Shown: positions 1 to 6,741 of the stretch, in pieces
Numbering within the stretch: position 1 is the first letter of the stretch
Layout: each line of letters starts with the position of its first letter
NCBI GenBank assembly: GCA_041689775.1
Contig: JBDNFP010000078.1
Location: 1 to 9,896 of the forward strand
Length of the DNA: 9,896 nucleotides
Origin: JBDNFP01 sp041689775
GTDB taxonomy: Bacteria > Bacteroidota > Bacteroidia > Cytophagales > Spirosomataceae
Reading direction: 5' to 3'
Made by a program: the position numbers and the translations under genes
The notes under the pieces: generated by a model
The model's database searches: none
Told to the model about the DNA's origin: nothing
The model's input: only the letters and a program-made list of their open reading frames with translations

Positions 1-1
1 C

Positions 2-466
2 CAAACGGTTTCAAACCAAGTACAAAAAGGTATCCCCGGCTATGAAACAGGGGCTCGTGAACCAAATCTACCCCTTGGAGGACCTCCTGTTAATGAAGCC
101 CTTAATGTTTACCATAGATTAAATGCCCAGTACCGGGAATTCTTACTTGACTTTATTCTTACTGGCCTGAAATATGTATTCCCGACTCGTCCTGGGGCAC
201 TCGTCCGAGGCATTCCAACTGCCCAGTCAGCACCACCGTTGAATGTGCTTATTGTTTCAAACGAAAACTACTTTTGGGAACATGCAGAGGGTACCGTGCG
301 CGGTCAAATGATCGAACCACTATACCCTACTGTACCGTTAGTGGCCTATCAGGATAGTACTCTATACGAACTCCTGGCTTTGGTAGACGCGATTCGAACT
401 GGCTCAGCTAGAATTGCTACTATTGCAGCGGAAGAATTACAAAAAAGAATACTCTCAGCAGAATGA
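2..466 (+). CDS. Uncharacterised protein, 5'-truncated by window edge; possible antitoxin-like partner of the next gene
   Basis: The frame is open from base 2 to a TGA at 464-466, giving 154 visible residues with no stop, so the true start lies outside the window. An internal TTG at 239 could be read as a start, but the sequence upstream of it is clearly coding in character, so I reject it. The visible part includes a proline- and glycine-rich stretch, then a helical segment around LDFILTGLKYVFPTRPGAL, then a C-terminal helical region (YELLALVDAIRTG...AAEELQKRI). This arrangement reminds me of winged-helix or HTH partner proteins encoded just before nucleotidyltransferase genes, but that is recollection, not proof. 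The stop overlaps the next start as ATGA, which indicates translational coupling. If the pair is a toxin-antitoxin-like module, this would be the regulator or antitoxin. I am sure of the coding frame and unsure of the role. Confidence 0.6.
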   Translation, partial: QTVSNQVQKGIPGYETGAREPNLPLGGPPVNEALNVYHRLNAQYREFLLDFILTGLKYVFPTRPGALVRGIPTAQSAPPLNVLIVSNENYFWEHAEGTVRGQMIEPLYPTVPLVAYQDSTLYELLALVDAIRTGSARIATIAAEELQKRILSAE

Positions 467-1152
467 ATTTCAGGAATATAGTAAGGCTAAAAATAATAGC
501 AAACGGACTTGCTGAACTCCGTCAAAAGGTCGTGTTTATTGGAGGTGCCGTAGCAGAACTATACTGCGGCGATCCGGCCCGTAATGAGGCCCAACCAACG
601 GATGATATTAACGTGGTAGTAGAAGTACTTACCCGTGGAGCTTTCGCTGAGTTGGAAGAAAAACTTCGCTTGATAGGGTTTCAGACCCACGGTGAATCTT
701 TGGTTATCTGCCGTTATAAATACCACGACATTATAGTTGATATTATGCCTACAGATGCCGCTATTTTGGGTTTTACAAACCAATGGCATAGGGAAGGGAT
801 CTAGGGCGATTGCATGAAAGTGCTAGTTAGCTGTCTGTAGCCTAGATTCTTTGAAAGAAAGCATTGTTTTTTAGCGTCTAAATTAGAAGCGCTAAAATCT
901 GAAAGGCACGGTAAGGATTACAGAATGAATAGTGACTTTGAAGATATCATATACCTATTCGATAATAGAACAACTCTGCTTTCCGATCTAATTCAATCCG
1001 AAGGAAAGGTTAAAAACTATCTCAAAAAGGAAATAGAGCAATTACTAGTTCGACCTTTCATCCAGGAAGAAATAGAAGCTAATCTGGATTTTTCAAATCA
1101 AATGAATCGACAGCAAAGAATTATTGAGATCTGGGAGAAACTTGTTCGTTAA
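463..1152 (+). pseudogene. Broken AbiEii-like nucleotidyltransferase (type IV toxin-antitoxin-like), two in-frame amber stops
   Basis: The ATG at 463 opens a frame that stops at TAG 802-804 and again at TAG 838-840, then continues in the same frame to TAA at 1150-1152. The first part (113 residues) has the nucleotidyltransferase hallmark IGGA at 26-29, TDDIN at 46-50 and a third acidic residue D93 in IIVDIMP. It ends in NQWHREGI, which in relatives is mid-protein. The second part resumes with FLASKLEALK...GKDYRMNSDFEDIIYLFDNR (868 to about 972), the usual C-terminal half of this family. About 22 codons separate the matching segments, close to the roughly 20 expected. Length has therefore been kept and the middle degraded by point changes or compensating small indels, not by a large deletion. 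The second acidic residue of the DxD metal-binding pair is Asn (N50). The start overlaps the upstream stop, and the end lies 4 bases from the convergent transporter gene. I am confident it is broken and fairly confident of the family. Confidence 0.75.
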
Positions 1153-1156
1153 ACCC

Positions 1157-2440
1157 CTATCCATTCAAAAAACCCGGATCTACTTTCTTAACCTCTGCAA
1201 CTTTCCAGGTCAACTCTTTGGTAGGGTCAATCACCAGCCAAAGCAAGCTACTGATTCCGAGCAATGTACCAATGATATAGAGTGGGTAGTTATAATCTCC
1301 TGCCCAATCCACTATTTTACCAAAAAATACCGCTAGAAAGAAGCCACCCAACTGCCCGATCATATTCATGGTACCCGATACCGTACCCGCGCGGCTTTTA
1401 CCAATATCCACGCACACAGCGAAGGAAACTGGCAGGGTCAGGTCTTTAAATAACATCCCAACCGATAACAGATAGGCTGCCGTAACATTATCAGAGGTAA
1501 GCGCAGAAATCCACATAACAACACTCGAAAGCCCCATTCCGACCAACCCCACGCTAGCCCGGCCAATGCGCAAACCGTACCGCTTCACCAGCCAATCACT
1601 CAGAAAGCCTCCGGTAAAACAGCCCACTGCTCCCGACAGAAACGGGAGCGTGGAAAATAACTGCATCTCTGATTCAGAAAAATGACGACCTTCCTGCAAA
1701 TAGATAGGCATCCAGCTATAAAAGAAATAAGCCCCGTACATATAAAAGTGAAACATAATTACTAGCGCCCACAGGTTTCGACTACGCAGAAGTGTTCCCC
1801 ACGCCAAGCCATGCGCCTGCGGCCGGAACCTGCGGCTTTCCTGAATATAGCTCAGTTCTTTTTCAGTAATTCCTTTTTTCTCCTTCGGGAAATCCCGGAA
1901 CCACCAGTACCAGGCCGCCGCCCATACTACGCCCACCAGCCCCATGGTCCAAAAGGAAGCCCGCCAACCAAAGTTAGCGGCCAGGGGTACCATTACCAAC
2001 GGTGCCAAAGCACCACCCAACCGGCCCGCGCCCCAAATGAAAGCCTGAGCCCGGCCAGTCTCCACCGCTGGAAACCAACAGGCAATCACAATAGAACTAT
2101 TAGGATAGGCCCCAGCTTCACCCATCCCAAATAAAAACCGGATGACAATCAGAGCGATCAGTCCCGAAGCTACCCCGGTCAGGGCCGTAAACAAGGACCA
2201 CCACAATACTACTCGGAGAAGTACCCGGCGTGGCCCGAGGCGGTCGCCCAGGGCCCCAGTGGGCATTTCGAACAGCGCATAGGCCAATGAAAAAGCACCT
2301 AGTACCCACCCAAACTGCTCATTGGTCAGGTCAAGGTCATCCTTCATACGTTTGCCCACTACCGATATACATACCCGATCGAGATAGGTGATCATAGAGA
2401 GCGAAAACAGAAAAAATAGGACACGGTAACGATAGAGCAT
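1157..2440 (-). CDS. MFS transporter, anion:cation symporter (ACS) type
   Basis: This 427-residue integral inner-membrane protein has the repeated hydrophobic segments expected of a 12-helix major facilitator. The N-terminus carries YLDRVCISV (19-27), typical of the ACS family of organic-anion permeases (hexuronate, galactonate, glucarate, phthalate). MFS motif A is visible as G62-A-L-G-D66-R67-L-G69-P-R71 in the loop between helices 2 and 3. A further ACS-like stretch, FGMGEAGAYPNSSIVIACWFP, follows around helix 4. The central loop (about 195-215) is charged, and a second motif-A-like sequence (GGFLSDWLVKRYGLRIG) starts the second half, as expected from the internal duplication. The substrate cannot be told from the sequence; a sugar acid or other small organic anion carried with protons is the family norm. 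The gene stands alone. It is divergent from thrA across 190 bp and nearly abuts a pseudogene at its 3' end. The ATG start at 2438-2440 leaves a normal short N-terminus before helix 1. Confidence 0.88.
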   Translation of the reverse strand: MLYRYRVLFFLFSLSMITYLDRVCISVVGKRMKDDLDLTNEQFGWVLGAFSLAYALFEMPTGALGDRLGPRRVLLRVVLWWSLFTALTGVASGLIALIVIRFLFGMGEAGAYPNSSIVIACWFPAVETGRAQAFIWGAGRLGGALAPLVMVPLAANFGWRASFWTMGLVGVVWAAAWYWWFRDFPKEKKGITEKELSYIQESRRFRPQAHGLAWGTLLRSRNLWALVIMFHFYMYGAYFFYSWMPIYLQEGRHFSESEMQLFSTLPFLSGAVGCFTGGFLSDWLVKRYGLRIGRASVGLVGMGLSSVVMWISALTSDNVTAAYLLSVGMLFKDLTLPVSFAVCVDIGKSRAGTVSGTMNMIGQLGGFFLAVFFGKIVDWAGDYNYPLYIIGTLLGISSLLWLVIDPTKELTWKVAEVKKVDPGFLNG

Positions 2441-2557
2441 GCGACAGGGTTTAGACGGTGTTTTTCAATGCAATCAAAAGGATGAAGAAAAATAAGGAAG
2501 ATTTAGGAAACAGATGCACTTTTTACGGGAAAACCATGCGGCAGGCCCTCGATTTGC

Positions 2558-2565
2558 TATATTTG
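2558..2565 (+). promoter_or_regulatory. Putative -7 element of the thrA promoter (Bacteroidota type)
   Basis: TATATTTG matches the Bacteroidota -7 consensus TAnnTTTG exactly and lies 65 bases before the thrA ATG. I see no clear TTTG-type -33 element at the proper distance, so this rests on one motif. It predicts a leader of about 55-60 nt, too short for a peptide-based threonine attenuator. Confidence 0.5.
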
Positions 2566-2630
2566 CACCCTGATTGAGCTCTTTATCAGCCATTCACACA
2601 GTCATTTCTTCCACTCGAATAATTTAGTTA

Positions 2631-5087
2631 ATGAAAGTTCTTAAGTTCGGCGGTACGTCGGTTGGTTCAGTTGACAGCATCAAGCAAGTCATCCAGATTC
2701 TGGAAAATAACATCTCCCAGGGCGAGCGGATCGCCGTTGTTTTTTCTGCCATGGGAGGCACTACGAATCGATTAATCGAAATAGGTCGTATGGCGGCTGC
2801 CGGCAGTCAGGAGTACTTTGAGTTATTGAAAGCGGTAGAGGAACGGCATTTTGCTACTATTCGGGGACTCATTAACGTCAAGCAGCAGAGCGGTACCTTT
2901 GCCAACATCAAAGGACTTTTCAACGAACTAGAAGATATCCTTCGGGGCGTGTCACTCATTCGTGAGCTTACGGCCCGTACCATGGACCTGATCATGAGCT
3001 TTGGCGAGCGGTTGTCTACGAACCTGATTGCCGAGACCCTCAAAAGTATGGGTGTAAATGCTGAATACTGCGACGCCCGGAAGCTTATCAGGACCAACTC
3101 TAGCTTTGGAATAGCTGATATAGATTTTAAGGTTACCAATCAGCTGATTCTCGAACACTTTGCCAAAGCATCGGCGGTACAGTGCATAACCGGTTTCATT
3201 GCTTCCAATACAGAAGGAATTACCACGACTCTCGGCCGCGGTGGCTCTGACTATACTGGTTCCATTTTTGGTGCCGCGCTTGACGCCCAAGTGATAGAAG
3301 TATGGACCGACGTAGACGGTATAATGACCGCCGATCCCCGTAAAGTACCCAATGCCTTTACGATACCATCCATCTCCTACGCCGAGGCCATGGAGCTTTC
3401 GCACTTTGGAGCGAAGGTAATTTATCCTCCCAGCCTGCAACCTGCATTTGCCAAGAATATCCCGTTGAAAGTTTTGAATACCTTTAACACTAGCTTCGAA
3501 GGAACTCTCGTAAGTCGCTCGCCCAACGGGAAAGAATATGCGATTACGGGTATTTCGTCCATTGACGATATGGCTCTGGTTAATGTTATGGGAAGCGGTA
3601 TGATCGGCGTCGCTGGTATTTCGGCCCGCTTGTTCACCACGTTATCCGAAAACAATATTAGCGTCATTCTGATTTCTCAGGCGTCCTCAGAGCACTCTAT
3701 TTGCTTTACCATTGACCCACGCAACGCGGATCGTGCCCGCGAAGTATTGGAAAAGGCCTTTGAAATAGAGATCGTAAGTGGCGATATTGATAGTATCAGC
3801 ATCGAAAAGAACGTTTCGATTATTGCCATCGTCGGTGAAGGCATGCGCAAGAGTTCGGGAGTATCCGGTAAGTTGTTTTCGGTACTAGGTAAGAATGGTA
3901 TTAATATCATCGCTACCGCGCAGGGCTCTTCGGAACTGAATATCTCGGTTGTTATTTCCAAAAATGACCTATCAAAAGCGCTCAACGCAATCCACGGTGT
4001 ATTTTTTCTTTCCGAAACCCGCTCGCTAAATCTATTTATCGTCGGTGTAGGACTCATCGGAAGTACCCTCCTCGAACAGGTCAGGAGTCAGTCGGCCTAT
4101 ATGAGCGAAGAGAAACTTTTGAAACTCAATATTGTGGGACTATCCAATACCAAGAAAATGCTATTGGAACCTAACGGGATTCCCTACGACCAATGGCGTC
4201 AGGAGCTAGATGCCCATGGTGTAAAAACTAGCATACCTGCTTTTGTACAACGTATTATTGAACTCAATCTACCCAACAGTGTTTTTGTAGATTGTACATC
4301 CGACAAGGATATCGTGAAACACTACGAAACTCTACTAGACGCCAGTATTTCGGTAGTGACACCCAACAAGGTAGCCAACTCCGGCAGGTACTCAGAATAT
4401 CAGCGTTTGCAAAGGACCGCTTTGCAACGCGGGGTGAAGTTCTTGTACGAAACGAACGTTGGGGCCGGACTACCCATTATCAATACAATTCAGGGGCTTA
4501 TGGCCAGTGGTGATAAGTTCATTAAGATTGAAGCTATCCTATCCGGTACCCTATCCTATATATTCAACACCTTCGGACCGAATGTAAGCTTTGTCAACGT
4601 AGTACGCGAAGCCAAGGCTATGGGTTATACCGAACCCGACCCCCGTGACGATCTCAGTGGTACCGATGTGGCCCGAAAGATTTTGATTCTTGCCCGGGAA
4701 GTGGGTATACCCATGGAGCCTGAGGAAGTTAAAATAGCCCAGCTACTACCAGATAATTGTTTGCAGGCACCTACGGTGGAAGCCTTTTTTGCTGAGCTGG
4801 AAAGCTCGAATGAGTACTTTGAAAGCTTGCTCAACGAAGCCCAGGCCCAAAACGGAGTACTCCGCTACATCGCTACGCTGGAAAACAACCAAGCCACGGT
4901 AGAACTACGAGTGGTACATGCTAAGCACCCTTTCTATAATTTATCAGGCAGTGATAATATTGTTTCCTTTACCACCGACCGGTATAAAGATCGTCCTTTG
5001 GTAGTCAAAGGTCCCGGCGCAGGTGCTGAGGTAACTGCCTCCGGCGTTTTTGCCGATATTATGAGTATTAGTAGTTATTTGGGGTGA
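2631..5087 (+). CDS. thrA: Bifunctional aspartokinase / homoserine dehydrogenase
   Basis: This cytoplasmic enzyme phosphorylates aspartate and, with its second domain, reduces aspartate semialdehyde to homoserine, the first and third steps towards threonine. At 818 residues it matches the length of the E. coli protein (820). The kinase domain starts with KFGGTSVG (5-12) and carries TLGRGGSDYTGS (200-211), WTDVDGIMTADPR (225-237) and HFGAKVIYP (258-266). Two ACT-type regulatory regions fill roughly 310-450, suggesting allosteric control, probably by threonine. The dehydrogenase domain begins at about 466 with the NAD(P) loop G472-V-G-L-I-G477, followed by ETNVGAGLP (607-615), SGTLSYIFN and AMGYTEPDPRDDLSGTDVARK (663-683). 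E668, D679 and K683 keep the spacing of the yeast catalytic residues E208, D219 and K223. The protein looks fully functional. The ATG at 2631 directly gives the conserved N-terminus. It should be co-transcribed with thrB, but extra DNA lies between them. Confidence 0.97.
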   Translation: MKVLKFGGTSVGSVDSIKQVIQILENNISQGERIAVVFSAMGGTTNRLIEIGRMAAAGSQEYFELLKAVEERHFATIRGLINVKQQSGTFANIKGLFNELEDILRGVSLIRELTARTMDLIMSFGERLSTNLIAETLKSMGVNAEYCDARKLIRTNSSFGIADIDFKVTNQLILEHFAKASAVQCITGFIASNTEGITTTLGRGGSDYTGSIFGAALDAQVIEVWTDVDGIMTADPRKVPNAFTIPSISYAEAMELSHFGAKVIYPPSLQPAFAKNIPLKVLNTFNTSFEGTLVSRSPNGKEYAITGISSIDDMALVNVMGSGMIGVAGISARLFTTLSENNISVILISQASSEHSICFTIDPRNADRAREVLEKAFEIEIVSGDIDSISIEKNVSIIAIVGEGMRKSSGVSGKLFSVLGKNGINIIATAQGSSELNISVVISKNDLSKALNAIHGVFFLSETRSLNLFIVGVGLIGSTLLEQVRSQSAYMSEEKLLKLNIVGLSNTKKMLLEPNGIPYDQWRQELDAHGVKTSIPAFVQRIIELNLPNSVFVDCTSDKDIVKHYETLLDASISVVTPNKVANSGRYSEYQRLQRTALQRGVKFLYETNVGAGLPIINTIQGLMASGDKFIKIEAILSGTLSYIFNTFGPNVSFVNVVREAKAMGYTEPDPRDDLSGTDVARKILILAREVGIPMEPEEVKIAQLLPDNCLQAPTVEAFFAELESSNEYFESLLNEAQAQNGVLRYIATLENNQATVELRVVHAKHPFYNLSGSDNIVSFTTDRYKDRPLVVKGPGAGAEVTASGVFADIMSISSYLG

Positions 5088-5099
5088 TGGATTATATGA

Positions 5100-5217
5100 T
5101 ATTCTGCATGGAAGCACCTCCCTTAATCCCTCCTTTTTAGGAGGGAAATGTATTATCCTACCTAAAAAGGGGCCGTCCGCCGAAGCGGGGCTGAGGAGGG
5201 TGTTTTTAGGCAGAATA
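5100..5217. repeat. Left palindromic element between thrA and the DUF559 pseudogene
   Basis: This is a nested inverted-repeat structure 12 bases after the thrA stop. The outermost arms are TATTCTGC (5100-5107) and GCAGAATA (5210-5217). Inside them, CACC (5115-5118) pairs with GGTG (5199-5202). A 7-bp hairpin with a 4-base loop, CCCTCCT/AGGAGGG, lies at 5128-5145. CCTTTTTAGG (5132-5141) is the exact reverse complement of CCTAAAAAGG (5161-5170), so two alternative folds compete. The right half is C/G-rich and ends in TGAGGAGGGTGT (5192-5203), a 12-mer repeated exactly at 5697-5708 beyond the DUF559 gene. A run of five T follows at 5203-5207, so partial transcription termination after thrA is possible. 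The character is that of a dispersed intergenic palindromic repeat, but copy number cannot be judged here. Confidence 0.7.
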
Positions 5218-5256
5218 CTACCAAGCAACAATACATAAAAAACGGTAAGCCTCCCC

Positions 5257-5631
5257 ATGAAAATCTACTACAATCCACAATTGAAAAAACTGGCCCGACA
5301 GCTGAGGAATAATGCTACTAAGGCAGAAATTTAGCTTTAGCAGTACCTGAAGCGCGATCAGATGGGTTATGATTTTCACCGACAGAAACCTATTGATAAC
5401 TATATCGCCGATTTCTTTTGCCATGATTTAAAACTGGTTATTGAAATTGACGGATACAGTCATAGTTTTGGAGAAGTAGCGGTCAAAGATTTGCAAAAAG
5501 AAGCCGCTTTCGAAGAGTTAGGCCTTACCGTAATTCGATTTGATGATCGGGAGGTGATGGATAAGTTGAATAGCGTTTTAAAAGCAATTGAGAATTATAT
5601 AGCGGACTTTGAAGAGAAGAAATCTGCATAA
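5257..5631 (+). pseudogene. DUF559 (Vsr-like endonuclease fold) gene with two premature amber stops
   Basis: Read from the ATG at 5257, the frame gives the usual family start (MKIYYNPQLKKLARQLRNNATKAEI), then TAG at 5332-5334, one Leu codon, TAG at 5338-5340, and then an open frame to TAA at 5629-5631. Relatives read about E-I-L-L-W-Q-Y-L-K here, so the stops most likely replace a Leu codon (TTG to TAG) and the conserved Trp (TGG to TAG). The rest is intact: FHRQKPIDNYIADFF (40-54), the acidic EIDGYSH (63-69), and VIRFDDREV near the end. Counting stops as residues, D52, E63, D65 and H69 would form the PD-(D/E)xK-type site. Total length is 124 codons plus stop, close to the roughly 115-130 of the family. 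Restart at the ATG at 5362 could make an 89-residue core, but it would lack the N-terminal helix. The gene sits between thrA and thrB and has nothing to do with threonine synthesis. Confidence 0.85.
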
Positions 5632-5633
5632 AA

Positions 5634-5708
5634 ACACCCCCCTGTGTTCCCCCTGTGCTAGGGGGAATTATAACATCCTCCCTGATAAGGGAGGAGTGAG
5701 GAGGGTGT
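5634..5708. repeat. Right palindromic element between the DUF559 pseudogene and thrB
   Basis: The element begins 3 bases after the pseudogene stop. Outer arms ACACCC (5634-5639) and GGGTGT (5703-5708) enclose two hairpins. The first is CCCCCT/AGGGGG (5649-5654 with 5660-5665, 5-base loop). The second is TCCTCCCT/AGGGAGGA (5676-5683 with 5688-5695, 4-base loop GATA). It ends in TGAGGAGGGTGT (5697-5708), identical to 5192-5203 in the left element. The same plan of CACC-type arm, C/G-rich hairpins and GAGGAGGGTGT end on both sides suggests that the two elements and the gene between them form one unit. Its last bases overlap the hairpin at 5704-5725. Confidence 0.7.
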
Positions 5709-5725
5709 AATTGCACAATTACACC
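5704..5725 (+). promoter_or_regulatory. Perfect 10-bp hairpin just upstream of the thrB start
   Basis: GGTGTAATTG (5704-5713) and CAATTACACC (5716-5725) are exact reverse complements around a 2-base CA centre. As RNA, the loop would open to about 4 bases. The structure ends 3 bases before the thrB ATG at 5729, so it covers the ribosome-binding zone. It could lower thrB translation, or it could be the terminal repeat of the inserted DUF559 unit. It is not followed by a T run, so it is not a terminator. Confidence 0.6.
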
Positions 5726-5728
5726 TGT

Positions 5729-6667
5729 ATGAACTATATAAAAGCTTTTGCCCCTGCCACCGTCGCCAATGTAGCCTGCGGATTTGATATATTCGGATTT
5801 GCCGTGGATGAGCCCGGTGACGTAGTAGAAGTACGCCGCCGTGACGAACCGGGGATTGTGATCACTGACATCATCGGTGATGAAGGACGCCTGCCCCGCG
5901 ACCCCAACCGAAATGCTGTCACGGTAGTCATGCTACGTTTATTGGATCACCTCGGGATAGCCGACTTTGGCTGTAAAGTATTACTACACAAAAATATGCC
6001 TTTGGGCAGTGGCATGGGGTCCAGCGCGGCCAGTGCAGTAGCAGGCGTGTTTGCCCTGAACGAACTACTTGGAGCCCCACTCACCCGCCGGCAGTTGCTT
6101 CCCTTTGCCATCGAAGGTGAGCGTATTGCTTGTGGCTCAGCCCACGCCGACAACGTTGGCCCGGCTCTGATGGGTGGTTTTCTGGTAATTCGTAGCTATC
6201 AGCCACTAGACGTATTCAGCATCCCGGTTCCTAAGGATTTATACTGTACCCTTGTTCACCCCGACATTGAAGTAAATACCAAAGATGCCCGTTATATTCT
6301 GCGGAACGAGGTATCCCTCAAAAACGCGATCTCCCAGATGGGTAACGTCGCCGGGCTCATCGCCGGACTCATGCAGGAAGATTACGAGCTCATCAGTCGT
6401 TCTATGGTGGACGTTATCATTGAACCGGTCCGGGCTATTCTGATACCCGAGTTCAACGAGGTGAAACAGGCAGCAATGGCTATGGGTGCACTGGGTTGTA
6501 GCATTTCAGGAGCTGGCCCATCCATGTTTACGCTTAGCAAGGGGAAGGAAACCGCCAAACGAGTAGGAAGAACCATGCAGGAAACCTTTGCCAAGGCTGG
6601 TATCGATAGCAAAATTCACGTTTCGGCTATCAACCAGGATGGACCAAGAGTATTGGAGCGAGGGTAG
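5729..6667 (+). CDS. thrB: Homoserine kinase
   Basis: This GHMP-family kinase phosphorylates homoserine with ATP in the cytoplasm, making the substrate for threonine synthase. I chose the ATG at 5729 (312 residues) because it gives the typical N-terminus MNYIKAFAPATVANVACGFD. The in-frame TTG at 5711 lies inside a palindrome and would add six atypical residues. The ATP-binding motif is P91-L-G-S-G-M-G-S-S-A-A101, and the third GHMP motif is G256-C-S-I-S-G-A-G-P264. The length is close to the 300-320 usual for the family. It would normally follow thrA closely, but here 641 bp of repeats and a broken gene separate them. I find no good TAnnTTTG promoter in that gap, so thrB probably depends on read-through from thrA. 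A strong terminator lies 16 bases after the stop, so the unit ends here and thrC must be elsewhere. Confidence 0.95.
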   Translation: MNYIKAFAPATVANVACGFDIFGFAVDEPGDVVEVRRRDEPGIVITDIIGDEGRLPRDPNRNAVTVVMLRLLDHLGIADFGCKVLLHKNMPLGSGMGSSAASAVAGVFALNELLGAPLTRRQLLPFAIEGERIACGSAHADNVGPALMGGFLVIRSYQPLDVFSIPVPKDLYCTLVHPDIEVNTKDARYILRNEVSLKNAISQMGNVAGLIAGLMQEDYELISRSMVDVIIEPVRAILIPEFNEVKQAAMAMGALGCSISGAGPSMFTLSKGKETAKRVGRTMQETFAKAGIDSKIHVSAINQDGPRVLERG

Positions 6668-6683
6668 TCTATTATTATTTACC

Positions 6684-6720
6684 CTCCCCTAAGTAGTCAG
6701 GCGGTACTTAGGGGAGTTTT
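6684..6720 (+). terminator. Intrinsic terminator after thrB
   Basis: CTCCCCTAAGTA (6684-6695) and TACTTAGGGGAG (6705-6716) form a perfect 12-bp stem with a 9-base loop, followed by TTTT at 6717-6720. On the minus strand the stem is not followed by T-rich sequence, so it mainly serves thrB, although the convergent dehydrogenase gene ends nearby at 6742. Confidence 0.85.
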
Positions 6721-6741
6721 GACGCCTTGCCCATGTTAGTA

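Noticed and set aside
239..466. TTG at 239 as the start of a 75-residue gene.
   Set aside because: The same frame is open and coding-like back to base 2, so this is the middle of a longer gene cut by the window edge.
1811..2134. 107-codon ORF on the plus strand inside the MFS gene.
   Set aside because: It is an antisense shadow with a low-complexity proline/arginine-rich product and no family features.
2566..2630. Threonine-rich leader peptide or attenuator before thrA.
   Set aside because: The predicted leader is about 60 nt with no ORF rich in Thr or Ile codons and no terminator hairpin.
2952..3440. 162-codon ORF on the minus strand inside thrA.
   Set aside because: It is a shadow of the conserved kinase domain; the product has no recognisable motif.
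802..5340. All four premature stops in the two broken genes are TAG, hinting at amber recoding.
   Set aside because: TAG also ends three intact genes here (the MFS transporter, thrB and the sugar-nucleotide transferase), and the region around the stops at 802 and 838 does not align well with its family even if read through. Ordinary decay is simpler.
5711..5728. TTG at 5711 as the thrB start.
   Set aside because: It lies inside the palindrome, and the ATG at 5729 gives the conserved N-terminus exactly.
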